64,000 nucleotides of DNA from contig JAKPDK010000120.1 of assembly GCA_029552745.1 (NCBI GenBank), forward strand, positions 1 through 64,000, read 5' to 3'. Source of the DNA: Candidatus Hydrogenedentota bacterium (GTDB taxonomy: Bacteria > Hydrogenedentota > Hydrogenedentia > Hydrogenedentales > SLHB01). Under the pieces are notes generated by a model. It saw nothing but the letters and a program-made list of their open reading frames with translations, ran no database searches and had not been told where the DNA came from. Shown here piece after piece: positions 1 to 8,234 of the stretch; positions within the stretch are counted from its first letter, which is position 1; each line of letters begins with the position of its first letter. A program made the translations under genes and the position numbers.

Positions 1-150
1 CTCAAGGAATTCAATAGGAAACTCGCTCAATGGTTACTGGCATACAATACCGTCCTCCCCCATCATTCCCTTAACGGACATTCCCCTCTTCAATTCCTCA
101 TCCAACAGAACAAAAAGTGCCAAAGGTACTGGACTTATACAACTATTTGA
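1..150 (+). CDS. Transposase C-terminal end (integrase core), cut by window edge
   Basis: Frame 1 is open from the first base to a TGA at 148-150, giving 49 visible residues. The segment LAYNTVLPHHSLNGHSPLQF has the usual end of an rve-type integrase core (N-x-x-x-P-H-x-S/A-L-x-x-x-S/T-P), as in IS3- and IS481-like transposases, and the protein ends in CQRYWTYTTI. The catalytic DDE residues lie outside the window, so the family and intactness cannot be judged. Decayed copies of this same 3' end occur at 17021-17085 (minus) and 35071-35157 (plus), so the element has been active in this genome. The -35 box of the following tRNA promoter overlaps the stop codon. Confidence 0.75.
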   Translation, partial: LKEFNRKLAQWLLAYNTVLPHHSLNGHSPLQFLIQQNKKCQRYWTYTTI

Positions 151-175
151 CAATATTTTTGCAACTCGGTAAACT
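147..175 (+). promoter_or_regulatory. Likely sigma-70 promoter of tRNA-Lys
   Basis: A perfect -35 TTGACA (147-152) is followed after 17 bases by TAAACT (170-175, four of six -10 matches). This places the start near 182, about 49 bases before the tRNA. The -35 uses the last bases of the transposase gene. Confidence 0.5.
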
Positions 176-230
176 ATCTGCAGGAGCGGGCCGATTTAAG
201 GCACGCTTTTTTCTACTTGCTGGATAATGT

Positions 231-306
231 GGACGGGTAGCTCAGGCGGTAGAGCATCGGACTTTTAATCCGGTGGCCGCGGGTTCGAGTCCCGCCCCGT
301 TCACCA
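231..306 (+). tRNA. tRNA-Lys (anticodon TTT)
   Basis: Full cloverleaf. The acceptor stem GGACGGG (231-237) pairs with CCCGTTC (296-302), with one G-U pair. The anticodon stem TCGGA/TCCGG encloses loop CTTTTAA with anticodon TTT at 264-266. The T arm is GCGGG-TTCGAGT-CCCGC. The discriminator is A303 and CCA is encoded at 304-306. The variable loop is short (class I). Confidence 0.95.
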
Positions 307-365
307 TTTTCTTCGAGAAGGCGAGTTACTCCTTCTATAGTCACCCCAGACTCAGAAGCAAGTTC

Positions 366-2003
366 TTACGATTCGGGTTCTTCTCCAAACACAATTGCTT
401 GGAAAACAGAGAATTTCGCTCCTTCCTTCCAGGCGTCAGGGGGCAATCCCGCTTTTCGCGACAAATGCTCCAGCGTGGTAGGAAGATCCCAGCCTTGCTC
501 CGGGGCAACCTGCGGCAAAAACAACGCCCGGCGGCCTTGCTTCTCCAAAACAATCCCGTCGCGTCCCAGTTGGATGTCTTCGTAAGAAGCAACGGGGCGG
601 GGACCTTCCGCGTAGGCTGAAATCTCGAAAGAAATGTCTTGGAGCTCATCCGCTCGTACGGGCGGGAAACGTGGGTCTTCAAAAGCAGCATTGAGGGTTT
701 GCGCCATGACCGCCTCGTAAACAGGCCGTTGGGGGAATATCTCCCCAATGCAGCCTCGCAATTCCCCGTTCTTCTTAAGCGTTACAAAGGCTCCCATGAT
801 CTGCTTCATTCCGGGAGTAATCTCTACACCCAGGTCTTCGGGTTTTGGCGTCTTTCGGTGTTCTAATGCGTAGTTTAGCGTTTTGCGCGCAAGTTCCAAC
901 AAACGGCGCTTGTCCTCCTCCGTCAGACTTCCCGATGAGGAAAGCCCCTGTGGTTGTGAGTCTTGTTGCGGCCATGATCCGGCGCACGCAATACTCAAAT
1001 AACTGACGGAATTGGTAAAGTCTTTCATAAGCGCCCCGGAGGTATCGTATTGCACCAAACTTACAGCAGCCTCTTGGGGCAGGAGATTCAACAACACGGC
1101 AATGGGGGAAGCACCACAAATGGTGGCGCCTGTCTCATGGATATATCCGAGAAATCCTTCCGCGTCCTTTTTCTCGATGAATGCAAACGCTCCCATATCG
1201 AGTTTCTTCAGGTTTTCCGCTTCATTTTCCCTGAAGGGCAAGTAACCGTAATTCGGGCCATAGTGCGTAAAATCGCTGCTCACCACGACCAACGTGTCCG
1301 TGTCTACCAGCTTCCGTAACGTGTCGCCCATCGACTTGGCCGTTGCAGCATCCAACTGTCCCACCACCACAGGAACCAAGCGGAAGTCGTGAAAGGTTTC
1401 TTGTAACAACGGCACTTCAATTTGCACGCTGTGCTCGTATTCAAACGCACCAGGTACGGTGCGGAAATGAGGGTCTTCTTTTAATTTCTGGATAAAATCG
1501 GCATCCAAGGCAATTTGCCCGAGTGGCGTCTCAAAATGAGTATAGTCCGGCACGCTGGCAATGTTCTCCATCGGCAATCTGTGGGACGGTCCCATCACAA
1601 GGATACGGTTATACGTTTTGCCGGATGCCATTTTCACGCCCGCAGCAGCCGTGCGTCCGCTGTACATATATCCTGCATGAGGCAGGACAAGGGCAATAAT
1701 ATCTTTCTGCGGCATACTCGCGGCGCTCTCAAAGTAATTTCGAATCTCTGCTCTCAGTTCTTCCGGGTCTGCCGCAAACCAGCGACCCGCCAAGGGGGAA
1801 GAAAACGTTTTTTGTTTCATGGCTGCTTGCTCCGAAGTTTTTTCCTGAGTCTTTTCTATGGCACCAGCGTTTTCCTTGTAGGGGTCTTCTCCGCTGGATA
1901 GAACGACTCGGCTGTTTTTTGCCAAAAGCCACCACATGATTCCGCCAAGAACGATGGCTAGTGCCAAAATGCCTACCCATGTCGAACGCGGTACCGACAA
2001 CAT
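366..2003 (-). CDS. Membrane-anchored MEMO-AMMECR1 fusion (AmmeMemoRadiSam B+A)
   Basis: A 545-residue protein joins two modules usually seen as separate parts of the AmmeMemoRadiSam system. Residues 9-27 form one membrane helix with a short cytoplasmic start, followed by a charged linker. Residues about 68-345 are a MEMO domain (related to LigB-type dioxygenases) with the expected His109 (LPHAGY), His141 (GPSHR) and Cys296 (TICGASP). Residues about 365-540 are an AMMECR1 domain with the hallmark LRGCIG motif. The ATG has GAGGG ten bases upstream. The third usual partner, a radical SAM protein, is not adjacent. The nearest radical SAM gene (33041) belongs to another subgroup. The topology would place both domains outside the cytoplasm if the helix is a signal anchor; that is inference. 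The biochemical role of the family is unsettled. Confidence 0.88.
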   Translation of the reverse strand: MLSVPRSTWVGILALAIVLGGIMWWLLAKNSRVVLSSGEDPYKENAGAIEKTQEKTSEQAAMKQKTFSSPLAGRWFAADPEELRAEIRNYFESAASMPQKDIIALVLPHAGYMYSGRTAAAGVKMASGKTYNRILVMGPSHRLPMENIASVPDYTHFETPLGQIALDADFIQKLKEDPHFRTVPGAFEYEHSVQIEVPLLQETFHDFRLVPVVVGQLDAATAKSMGDTLRKLVDTDTLVVVSSDFTHYGPNYGYLPFRENEAENLKKLDMGAFAFIEKKDAEGFLGYIHETGATICGASPIAVLLNLLPQEAAVSLVQYDTSGALMKDFTNSVSYLSIACAGSWPQQDSQPQGLSSSGSLTEEDKRRLLELARKTLNYALEHRKTPKPEDLGVEITPGMKQIMGAFVTLKKNGELRGCIGEIFPQRPVYEAVMAQTLNAAFEDPRFPPVRADELQDISFEISAYAEGPRPVASYEDIQLGRDGIVLEKQGRRALFLPQVAPEQGWDLPTTLEHLSRKAGLPPDAWKEGAKFSVFQAIVFGEEPES

Positions 2004-2163
2004 ACGCTGTATTCCCTCTTGCCGTTCAGAATCCTATACGCCAGGATCTCTGCCACCTTAAATAATAGTACGGTTTATAGTTTTCCGCAATAGAAGAATG
2101 AGGGGTGCCCTCGCAAACGACAAACCGTTCTGGTTTGGTTGCCGGTCCTGCAGGGGCACGCCT

Positions 2164-2793
2164 CTAATTCAGCAAGAAAACCCGTTGGGTAAGGGTTGCG
2201 GTGGCGGGATTGGTTCGGCGCATGCCGATGCGTTTGGATGCGGTGACGGTGACATTCACAACGTCGTTGTTTACGACAAACTGGACATTGCTGATATCAT
2301 TCGAAGCACCGAGGGACAGTTGTTCCCCCGGGGAAGCGAACTGACCGTCCCCGTCCAAATCCTGTAAACGTACCAAGCGGCGTGTAAGCAGTCCATCGCC
2401 GTCGACATCTTCTCCGGGATCCAAGACCGCGTTGTTGTTAGCGTCTTCGTTGGTGAAACGAAGGCGAATAGGGGTACTCCAATTTCTTCCGGTCGTATCA
2501 ACCGGGACTTGGAACACAATTTCCACGGGGCTTTGGGGTGCAGGGTTGGCCACGACCTCGACAGCTTGTAGCGGCGGAACCGTAGACGCATCGGAGTTCT
2601 TCCCTGCAAGCTGCAGCTCTTGGGTGATAGCGGTCATAAGGTCGCGCACCTCACTCTGAACGTCCGCCAGGGCTTTGGCAACATTTGCGGATTCGGAAGA
2701 AGAGGCCGTTGCCACAAAACCGAGTACGGCGACGATCGCGAGCAACGCCATGGCGATAGTGAGTTCGAGGAGTGTGAAGCCAGTTCGTTTCAT
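2164..2793 (-). CDS. Prepilin-like protein (PilW/GspJ-type minor pseudopilin)
   Basis: The start MKRTGFTLLELTIAMALL is a type IV prepilin leader: short basic leader, cleavage after Gly5, mature Phe1 and Glu5, then one hydrophobic helix. The longer reading frame begins at a TTG, but the ATG at 2793 has GGAGG seven bases upstream and is the better start (209 residues). The C-terminal part is rich in Asn, Asp, Val and Thr, with an acidic segment (DPGEDVDGDG) that looks like a calcium-loop type stretch. It follows a second prepilin gene by 16 bases. No assembly ATPase, platform or peptidase gene is in the window, so pilus versus type II secretion cannot be decided. Confidence 0.82.
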   Translation of the reverse strand: MKRTGFTLLELTIAMALLAIVAVLGFVATASSSESANVAKALADVQSEVRDLMTAITQELQLAGKNSDASTVPPLQAVEVVANPAPQSPVEIVFQVPVDTTGRNWSTPIRLRFTNEDANNNAVLDPGEDVDGDGLLTRRLVRLQDLDGDGQFASPGEQLSLGASNDISNVQFVVNNDVVNVTVTASKRIGMRRTNPATATLTQRVFLLN

Positions 2794-2809
2794 GGTAGAT
2801 TCCTCCAAG

Positions 2810-3223
2810 TCATCGGTCGGTCAGCAAGGTCGACACCGTTGCGATAGCAGGACGACCTCGTAGATCAACCCAGGAACAGGTGACAATGACTTCGAGTGGG
2901 TTCGCATTTACGTCCGTATAAGCGACGACAATTTGTTCTTGAGGTAAGGTATTAAATCCTGCCACGACCCCACCGTTTGGCCAGCGGCTCAGAATGGCGT
3001 TGGGAAAGTCTCCGGGATTATTTTCGCGTACATTTCGCATTTCGCTGATGACGCTGCGGCAGTGAAGTACGGCTTCGTTGCGCTGGCGTTGCAACGTAAG
3101 GGCACTATGATAAGAAATTAACGCCTGTGCAGCCGCCGCTAACACGATGGCAAACAAGGCAATTGCGAGCGTCAATTCCAAGAGAGTCAAGCCAGCATGT
3201 TTCCAGTTCGCATTTTTCACCAT
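2810..3223 (-). CDS. Prepilin-like protein (PilV/GspI-type minor pseudopilin)
   Basis: 137 residues from the ATG at 3223, which has GGAGG eight bases upstream; an in-frame TTG six bases earlier is less likely. The prepilin signature is KHAGLTLLELTLAIALFAIV, with cleavage after Gly, Leu at mature position 1 instead of the usual Phe or Met, and Glu at +5. The remainder is short and ends in a beta-rich pseudopilin-like body. It is the first gene of a two-gene unit with the PilW/GspJ-like gene downstream, a typical pairing of minor pilins. Confidence 0.8.
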   Translation of the reverse strand: MVKNANWKHAGLTLLELTLAIALFAIVLAAAAQALISYHSALTLQRQRNEAVLHCRSVISEMRNVRENNPGDFPNAILSRWPNGGVVAGFNTLPQEQIVVAYTDVNANPLEVIVTCSWVDLRGRPAIATVSTLLTDR

Positions 3224-3773
3224 ACGCAAACCCTCCGAACTATGTCCTCATTGTGACTCTCTTCATTGTGCGTATTGTCTTCATTCTTCATAGCTATCCA
3301 CTATATACCAAGCCACGCGTGCTGTGCGAAATGACGCACATATTTGGCAATATGAAAATGTGGTTTTGCCTCAAGCCCCCTCATATGAGGCATTACGCAG
3401 GGTCTATGGGTATTTTACCACAAAAACTGTTTTTTGAGTAGTGCTGGGGCATGTGGCACTTTTTTTATTCTCCTAGTAACATGTCCTGTGAAGTGCTTGT
3501 ATGACGAGCGACCTTCTTTCGAGTCCAAGTCTTGCCTCCACCTCTGTTTAGGTTCCTCCTGACGTAGTGAAAAAATGCGCCGGAAGGAGTACTGACAATC
3601 CCGCTAGTGAGACGTCTTGCTCTTCATTCGTTATCTGAGAAAAGAAAATTTTTGTTTCTCTGGAAACAAAACGCAAAGGAGCACTGTTTACTTGAGCGGT
3701 ATCGCAAAAGCGGTGACCACAGTAACGTTACAATACGAGAAAAATCAGTTAATCGAAAAGGAGAGTAGTACCT
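3224..3773. other. Intergenic region between prepilin genes and sodA
   Basis: A divergent gap of 550 bases without a convincing gene; it must carry promoters for both sides. On the plus strand a 5-bp hairpin AGTGC/GCACT (3440-3460) is followed by seven T residues, a weak terminator-like element with no obvious gene to serve. TACAAT at 3729-3734 could be a -10 for sodA, but no good -35 sits at the right distance. Confidence 0.5.
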
Positions 3774-4382
3774 ATGGCTTATGAACTTCCAAAACTTCCG
3801 TATAACTACGATGCTTTGGAACCTTATATTGACGCCCGGACGATGGAAATTCATCACACGAAACATCATCAGGCTTACATCAATAACGTAAATAAAGCGC
3901 TGGAGAGTACGCCCTTTGCCAATAAGCCCATTGAAGAAGTGTTACGTGAGATCTCGGCAGTTCCTGAAAACATTCGGCAAACAGTGATCAACAACGGTGG
4001 AGGTCATGCGAATCACACGTTGTTCTGGGAAATTATGGGTCCTGGAAAAGGCGGAGAGCCTTCGGGCAAGCTGGCAGATACCATAAAAAGTACGTTTGGT
4101 AGTTTTGCGGATTTCAAAGAGAAGTTCTCAAATGCCGCGGCGACACGTTTTGGCTCCGGCTGGGCTTGGTTGGTTGTGGGTGATAAGAAATTGCACGTGT
4201 ACAGCACAGCCAATCAGGACTCGCCATTGTTGCAAGGTCACGTTCCGATTTTAGGCCTTGACGTTTGGGAGCACGCGTATTATTTGCATTATCAAAACCG
4301 ACGTCCGGATTATATAGCGGCGTGGTGGAATGTTGTGAACTGGGATAAAGTAGCTCAACTCTTTGCTTCAGTCATGGCATAA
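3774..4382 (+). CDS. sodA: Superoxide dismutase, Mn/Fe family (Mn-type)
   Basis: A 202-residue cytoplasmic enzyme converting superoxide to oxygen and hydrogen peroxide. The N-terminal helical hairpin carries His27 (MEIHHTKHH) and [10 protein letters not shown] carries the second His. The C-terminal domain ends with [18 protein letters not shown], the family signature with the Asp and His ligands. The Gly before the second-His motif and the Gln in TANQDSPL are the pattern usual for Mn rather than Fe enzymes; cambialistic use is possible. AAAGGAG lies nine bases before the ATG. It is monocistronic, with a strong hairpin 28 bases after the stop. Confidence 0.95.
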   Translation: MAYELPKLPYNYDALEPYIDARTMEIHHTKHHQAYINNVNKALESTPFANKPIEEVLREISAVPENIRQTVINNGGGHANHTLFWEIMGPGKGGEPSGKLADTIKSTFGSFADFKEKFSNAAATRFGSGWAWLVVGDKKLHVYSTANQDSPLLQGHVPILGLDVWEHAYYLHYQNRRPDYIAAWWNVVNWDKVAQLFASVMA

Positions 4383-4409
4383 CCCTTCCTCCTGGCGTCC
4401 ACACGAAAG

Positions 4410-4440
4410 AAGAGCAGACCGCACCCCTCGGTCTGCTCTT
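4410..4440 (+). terminator. Hairpin terminator after sodA
   Basis: Twelve-base inverted repeat AAGAGCAGACCG / CGGTCTGCTCTT with a 7-base loop. The T-run that follows is weak (CGCCTCTTTA), so it may act as a stabilising or factor-assisted terminator. Confidence 0.7.
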
Positions 4441-4591
4441 CGCCTCTTTAGTAAGTTTATACACCGCGAGAGCTGAGGAATGCTTCTCAAGCCGTCCGAA
4501 GGAGCATGTTTCTCGGATGGTCATGGCGGGGAGTGACGTCAGGCACGACGGAGAAATCCTCTCAGGGCTTTTAGGGGAAATCCAGGGGGTC

Positions 4592-4822
4592 AGTATAGGG
4601 CGCATAGCAGTGCGCCCCTAAAAGGACACGAGGGGATTGCTTCGTCGCTCGGGGACTCGCTCCTCGCAATGAAAACCATGAATACGGGTGTAAGACGGGC
4701 AACGCATGCCTCGCCCCTACATGGGAAAGAAGGGATAAACGGGCGCAACACGTTGTGCCCCTACAGAAGAGGAGGGAAATTGCTTTGTTGCATCAAGGAA
4801 TACGCTCCTCGCAATGGCAAGG
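4592..4822. repeat. Cluster of family A and B palindromic repeats
   Basis: The gap between sodA and the ABC binding protein holds a chain of repeats. A family B-like hairpin TAGGGCGCA/TGCGCCCCTA lies at 4596-4620. A half unit of family A (GAGGGGATTGC to CTCGCAATGA) lies at 4630-4672. A degenerate family B element with core GCATGCCTCGCCCCTAC lies around 4699-4720, another family B element at 4741-4764 (GGGCGCAACACGTTGTGCCC), and a worn family A half at about 4773-4815. Nothing here looks coding. Confidence 0.75.
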
Positions 4823-4946
4823 GGGCGATTAAAGAAGGCCCAAAACTGGAATTCGGGACATTGCCGCAATACAATGGGATTTTGAGAAGGCACGTTGCAA
4901 TAAGGCAAGAAGTTTCCGCAGGTTAGTAGTAGAAAGGAATCCGACG

Positions 4947-5939
4947 ATGCGCGTATTCGTCAAATTTATGTTTTTTCTGTGTCTCGCGACGCTTTTTGTG
5001 TCGGGTTGCGGCAACAGTCCCGCGCCGTCCAGCCCGGAAAACGCCCAAACTAGTTCGTCTTCAACAACAACTTCAAAACCCGTTGTTGCATTGGTCATGA
5101 AATCATTGGCGAATGAGTTTTTTCAAACCATGGAAAATGGCGCGCGCGCTCATCAACGGGCGCACGCAGACGAATACGAATTGATCGCTGTCGGTACAAA
5201 GGATGAGCTCGATGTCAACAAACAAGTGCAATTGGTAGAGCAAATGATCGCTCAAAAAGCAAATGCCATCGTGATCGCACCGGCAGATTCCAAGACGTTG
5301 GTAGGCGTATGTAAACGTGCGCAGGACGCCGGAATCGTTGTCGTGAACATTGACAATCGTTTCGACTCGGATGCCCTCGCGGAGCGCCAGCTCAAAATAC
5401 CTTTTGTTGGCCCGGACAATCGCAAAGGAGCGCGGCTTGCCGGAGAATACCTAGCGAAACATCTTCACCCAGGCGACCCGGTGGCGATTATCGAAGGTGT
5501 CCCTACGACGTTTAACGCCCAACAACGAAAACTGGGTTTTGAAGACGCCATGCAGGCTGCGGGTATGCAAATCGTCAGTTCACAAACTGCAAACTGGGAA
5601 ATGGACCGTGCCAGTCAAGTAGTCGCGGCATTGATCACTGAAAAACCTGAAATCAAGGCGTTTTTGTGCGCTAATGACAGTATGGCGCTCGGGGCAGTTT
5701 CCGCCCTTCGGGCAGCGAATCGTCTCCAAGATGTTTATGTAGTAGGATTTGATAACATTTCCGCGGTGCAGGATTTACTAAAGAAGGGGGAGATTCTCGC
5801 CACGGTGGATCAGCACGCCGACCAGCTCGCTGTCTATGGAATCGAATATGCTCTCGAAATGATCAAAAGCGGCGCGACGCCAGAAGACCGTGAAACTCCC
5901 GTAGACCTCATCACGGCCGAAACATTGGGGACACCCTAA
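4947..5939 (+). CDS. Sugar ABC transporter substrate-binding lipoprotein (RbsB-like)
   Basis: 330 residues. Residues 1-20 are a lipoprotein signal with lipobox VSGC, so the mature protein is anchored by Cys. The rest is a type 1 periplasmic binding fold (LacI/RbsB group): VVALVMKSLANEFFQTMENG at the start of the first lobe, APADSKTLVGVCKRAQDAG and VVNIDNRFDSD in the ligand region, and FLCANDSMALGAVSAL and VVGFDN in the second lobe. This group binds ribose, xylose, galactose, inositol and similar ligands; the actual ligand cannot be read from sequence. AAAGGA precedes the ATG. The permease follows after 15 bases. The third component, an RbsA-type ATPase, is absent from both sides. Confidence 0.88.
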   Translation: MRVFVKFMFFLCLATLFVSGCGNSPAPSSPENAQTSSSSTTTSKPVVALVMKSLANEFFQTMENGARAHQRAHADEYELIAVGTKDELDVNKQVQLVEQMIAQKANAIVIAPADSKTLVGVCKRAQDAGIVVVNIDNRFDSDALAERQLKIPFVGPDNRKGARLAGEYLAKHLHPGDPVAIIEGVPTTFNAQQRKLGFEDAMQAAGMQIVSSQTANWEMDRASQVVAALITEKPEIKAFLCANDSMALGAVSALRAANRLQDVYVVGFDNISAVQDLLKKGEILATVDQHADQLAVYGIEYALEMIKSGATPEDRETPVDLITAETLGTP

Positions 5940-5954
5940 GGTATTTCGAACGGT

Positions 5955-6953
5955 ATGGTGGAGAATGCGTTGCGCAATAATCCTCAAAAGGACCATGGTA
6001 TCCGTTTCCGGTTTCAAGCGTTTCTCGACTCCGTAGGGCTTGTCGTCGTACTTGTCCTGTTGATTCTTTTCTTTGGAGTGAAGACGGATCATTTTTTAAC
6101 GGCAGCGACGTTTCGCACTATCGCCAACCAAGTCCCGGATGCAATCGTCATCGCTGTCGGCATGACTCTGGTGCTAATAATCGGCGGCATTGACCTTTCC
6201 GTTGGCTCTGTGTTGGCGCTTTCCGGGGCAATTCTTGGTGTTGGATTAACCCGTCTTGGATGGTCCCTACCCGTGGCTATGGGGGTTTCGTTACTTGTAG
6301 GTGTAATGTGCGGGGCCGTGAACGGCGCCGTCGTCATCTTTTGGAACCTGCCGTCATTCATTGTCACCTTGGGCATGTTGGAAGCGGCTCGCGGCGGTGC
6401 CTATCTTATCGCGCGTTCACAGACTCAGTATATCGGAGCGGTGTTGGACCGCCTTGCCGTGCCTGTGATGTTCGGATTGTCCGTTTCCTTCCTTTTCTCG
6501 CTGTTGATAGCTGCCGGCGCCCAGTTTTTTCTTTCATACACTGCCCACGGCAGACATTTGTACGCACTCGGGGCAAATGAAGAAAGCGCCCGGCTGTCCG
6601 GAATCCCTACGCGTCGACTGAAGTTTGCTGTATTCACGTTTGCGGGGTTTCTAAGTGCACTTGCCGCATTAATGTACTGCGCGCGACTTTCCGCGGCAAA
6701 TCCGAACGACGCCCAGGGGTATGAACTTCAAGCCATAGCAGCTGTGGTTATCGGTGGGACAAGCCTGATGGGCGGTCGCGGGTCTGTCGTCAATTCCGTC
6801 TTGGGCGTTCTCATTATCAAAGTTTTGGAAAATGGTTTGTACCAAATCGGCGCTCAACTTCCCACCCAACGCCTGGTGACGGGCGCTGTCATCGTAGCAG
6901 CCGTGATTATTGACGTCTACCGTCGCAAATGGGAACGTGTGTCCCAAAAATAA
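5955..6953 (+). CDS. Sugar ABC transporter permease (RbsC-like)
   Basis: 332 residues with about nine to ten hydrophobic helices. Family markers are GGIDLSVGSVLALSGAI in the second helix region, ARLSGIPTRRLKFAVFTFAG (the cytoplasmic loop that contacts the ATPase) and AVVIGGTSLMGGRGSVVNSV near the end. It should form the inner-membrane channel for the ligand delivered by the upstream lipoprotein. The unit ends here at a hairpin, and the next gene runs the other way, so the ATPase must be encoded elsewhere or shared with another transporter. Confidence 0.88.
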   Translation: MVENALRNNPQKDHGIRFRFQAFLDSVGLVVVLVLLILFFGVKTDHFLTAATFRTIANQVPDAIVIAVGMTLVLIIGGIDLSVGSVLALSGAILGVGLTRLGWSLPVAMGVSLLVGVMCGAVNGAVVIFWNLPSFIVTLGMLEAARGGAYLIARSQTQYIGAVLDRLAVPVMFGLSVSFLFSLLIAAGAQFFLSYTAHGRHLYALGANEESARLSGIPTRRLKFAVFTFAGFLSALAALMYCARLSAANPNDAQGYELQAIAAVVIGGTSLMGGRGSVVNSVLGVLIIKVLENGLYQIGAQLPTQRLVTGAVIVAAVIIDVYRRKWERVSQK

Positions 6954-6980
6954 ACAAGCCGCAACTCGTAAGTTGCGGCT
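6944..6980. terminator. Bidirectional terminator between the ABC permease and PEP-CTERM genes
   Basis: A perfect 10-base stem AGCCGCAACT/AGTTGCGGCT (6957-6966, 6971-6980) with loop CGTA. Read on the minus strand it is followed by a T-rich run (the plus strand shows CCAAAAATAAAC at 6944-6955), so it best serves the PEP-CTERM gene. On the plus strand the T-run is poor. Confidence 0.8.
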
Positions 6981-7009
6981 CGTTTGGAAACACTCGTAAC
7001 AACGTATTA

Positions 7010-7690
7010 TTAGGCTTTACGCAGTTTACGCATTAGCATGCCCACGATGCCCAGACCCAACAGCGTGTTCGTTGCCGGTTCCGGTACTACTTGCGGCTGG
7101 CAAGGGATAGCGTACACACTGTCATCACACGGTCCCTGGGTGAATTTTATTGCAGCCTCCGCTGGTGTGAGACCACCCCCCCAGGACAGGCCAGAGAAAA
7201 AGTCCGCTAGTGTAAGCTGGTCAGTACCTACCAGACTTGTCACGTAAAATAAGAAAGTGGCGCTGTCTCCAGAAGACAATCCCCTGTTGCCGCGCCCTAA
7301 GTCCAGCTCATAGTCAAACGTTCCAAATCCGCCCGCGTGGCTGTTGGCGTTCAGGCTGGCATGATAGAAGCCGTCATCATATATAAGGGTCAACAAGGCG
7401 ACATCATTGGATACGTTGATGAAAACCTCACTGATGGTATAACCTGGATCAGTCAGATTATTGACCGTTAATCCAAAGATTCCGAAATCGGGATCATACC
7501 AATATTCGAAATTCGCATGGAAATAGTCTAGCGGGGCATCATCGTCGCTCAGTTCCCCGCTAAAACATATCGAGCCGACTTCTGCGCCTTCCGGGGGCCC
7601 AAGAGGGATAAAAACCGCATTTGCCTGGGAAGCAATGAGTAACGTGCCACACAGGGCAATCACCGCAAACCACCTAAGCTTCATAATCAT
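7010..7690 (-). CDS. PEP-CTERM sorting-domain protein, exported
   Basis: 226 residues. An N-terminal signal peptide ends at SQANA (about residue 25). The C-terminus VVPEPATNTLLGLGIVGM is a PEP-CTERM tripartite tail: the PEP motif, a hydrophobic helix and a basic end (MRKLRKA). Such proteins are processed by exosortase and often associated with extracellular polysaccharide or biofilm matrix in diderms. The middle is acidic, Gly/Asp/Tyr-rich and probably beta-structured, with no enzyme motif seen. GGAG lies eight bases before the ATG. No exosortase gene is in the window. A sigma-54 promoter lies about 45 bases upstream (see 7735-7751), which fits the known link between PEP-CTERM genes and RpoN in other bacteria. 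Confidence 0.85.
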   Translation of the reverse strand: MIMKLRWFAVIALCGTLLIASQANAVFIPLGPPEGAEVGSICFSGELSDDDAPLDYFHANFEYWYDPDFGIFGLTVNNLTDPGYTISEVFINVSNDVALLTLIYDDGFYHASLNANSHAGGFGTFDYELDLGRGNRGLSSGDSATFLFYVTSLVGTDQLTLADFFSGLSWGGGLTPAEAAIKFTQGPCDDSVYAIPCQPQVVPEPATNTLLGLGIVGMLMRKLRKA

Positions 7691-7734
7691 ATTATCGTCT
7701 CCTTTCGTATGAGTTCGACGTCCACCTTAAAGAA

Positions 7735-7751
7735 AGCAGCTTTCGTGCCAA
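7735..7751 (-). promoter_or_regulatory. Sigma-54 promoter of the PEP-CTERM gene
   Basis: Read on the minus strand the site is TTGGCACGAAAGCTGCT. Compared with the RpoN consensus YTGGCACGRNNNTTGCW it matches at all fixed positions but one (C for the first T of TTGC). The invariant GG (7749-7748) and GC (7737-7736) are exactly ten bases apart. The start would fall near 7724, leaving a leader of about 34 bases with the ribosome site. Confidence 0.85.
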
Positions 7752-8234
7752 AAGTCAAAGTTTCCCATCGATAGTCTAGCCGACACAGGTTGTCTAAATG
7801 GCGTTCAAAACGGACTATATTAATTTGAAATGCAACAAATTGTTTAAGTAATTCAAATTAAATAACTTACAAGATATAACTTTTAGTGACATTGCAGAAT
7901 CTGTCGATAGTTTCCGTAACGTAAGTCTAGAAAGTCTAATTGAAATAATTATTCATTTTTGATAAACATAGCGCTTTTAAATGATACAGGTTGTCAAATA
8001 TGATATATATTTATTAAATAATGCACCACTATTGATCTTACCTTGCGTTTCGAAGGTAGGAAACAGGGAATTCTATCGTTGTGGATCTCAAAAACAGGAT
8101 GTCGCAAATTGTCACTTTACGCCTAATACGAATCATCCGTTAATCCGCTCCCGGGAATCGTGGACACGTAAGAGCAAATACGTGTTCTCGCTTTGTATTT
8201 GCTCCATAGTTTTTGTATACTTCTTAGCTTAATT
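7752..8234. other. AT-rich divergent intergenic region with repeat motifs
   Basis: This gap between the PEP-CTERM gene and the PAP2 fusion gene is clearly richer in A+T than its neighbours. It holds two copies of ACAGGTTGTC followed by an AAAT run (7785-7799 and 7986-7999). The first lies in a GACA-N5-TGTC dyad, the second in a near TGATA-N5-TGTCA dyad. A 10-base inverted repeat TTAATTTGAA/TTCAAATTAA lies at 7820-7829 and 7852-7861. These are candidate protein-binding sites, perhaps enhancer sites for a sigma-54 activator. No gene is supported. Confidence 0.45.

Noticed and set aside
3440-3467. Hairpin plus T-run as a terminator
   Set aside because: Stem of only five pairs with a large loop and no gene ending upstream on that strand; mentioned only in the gap description.
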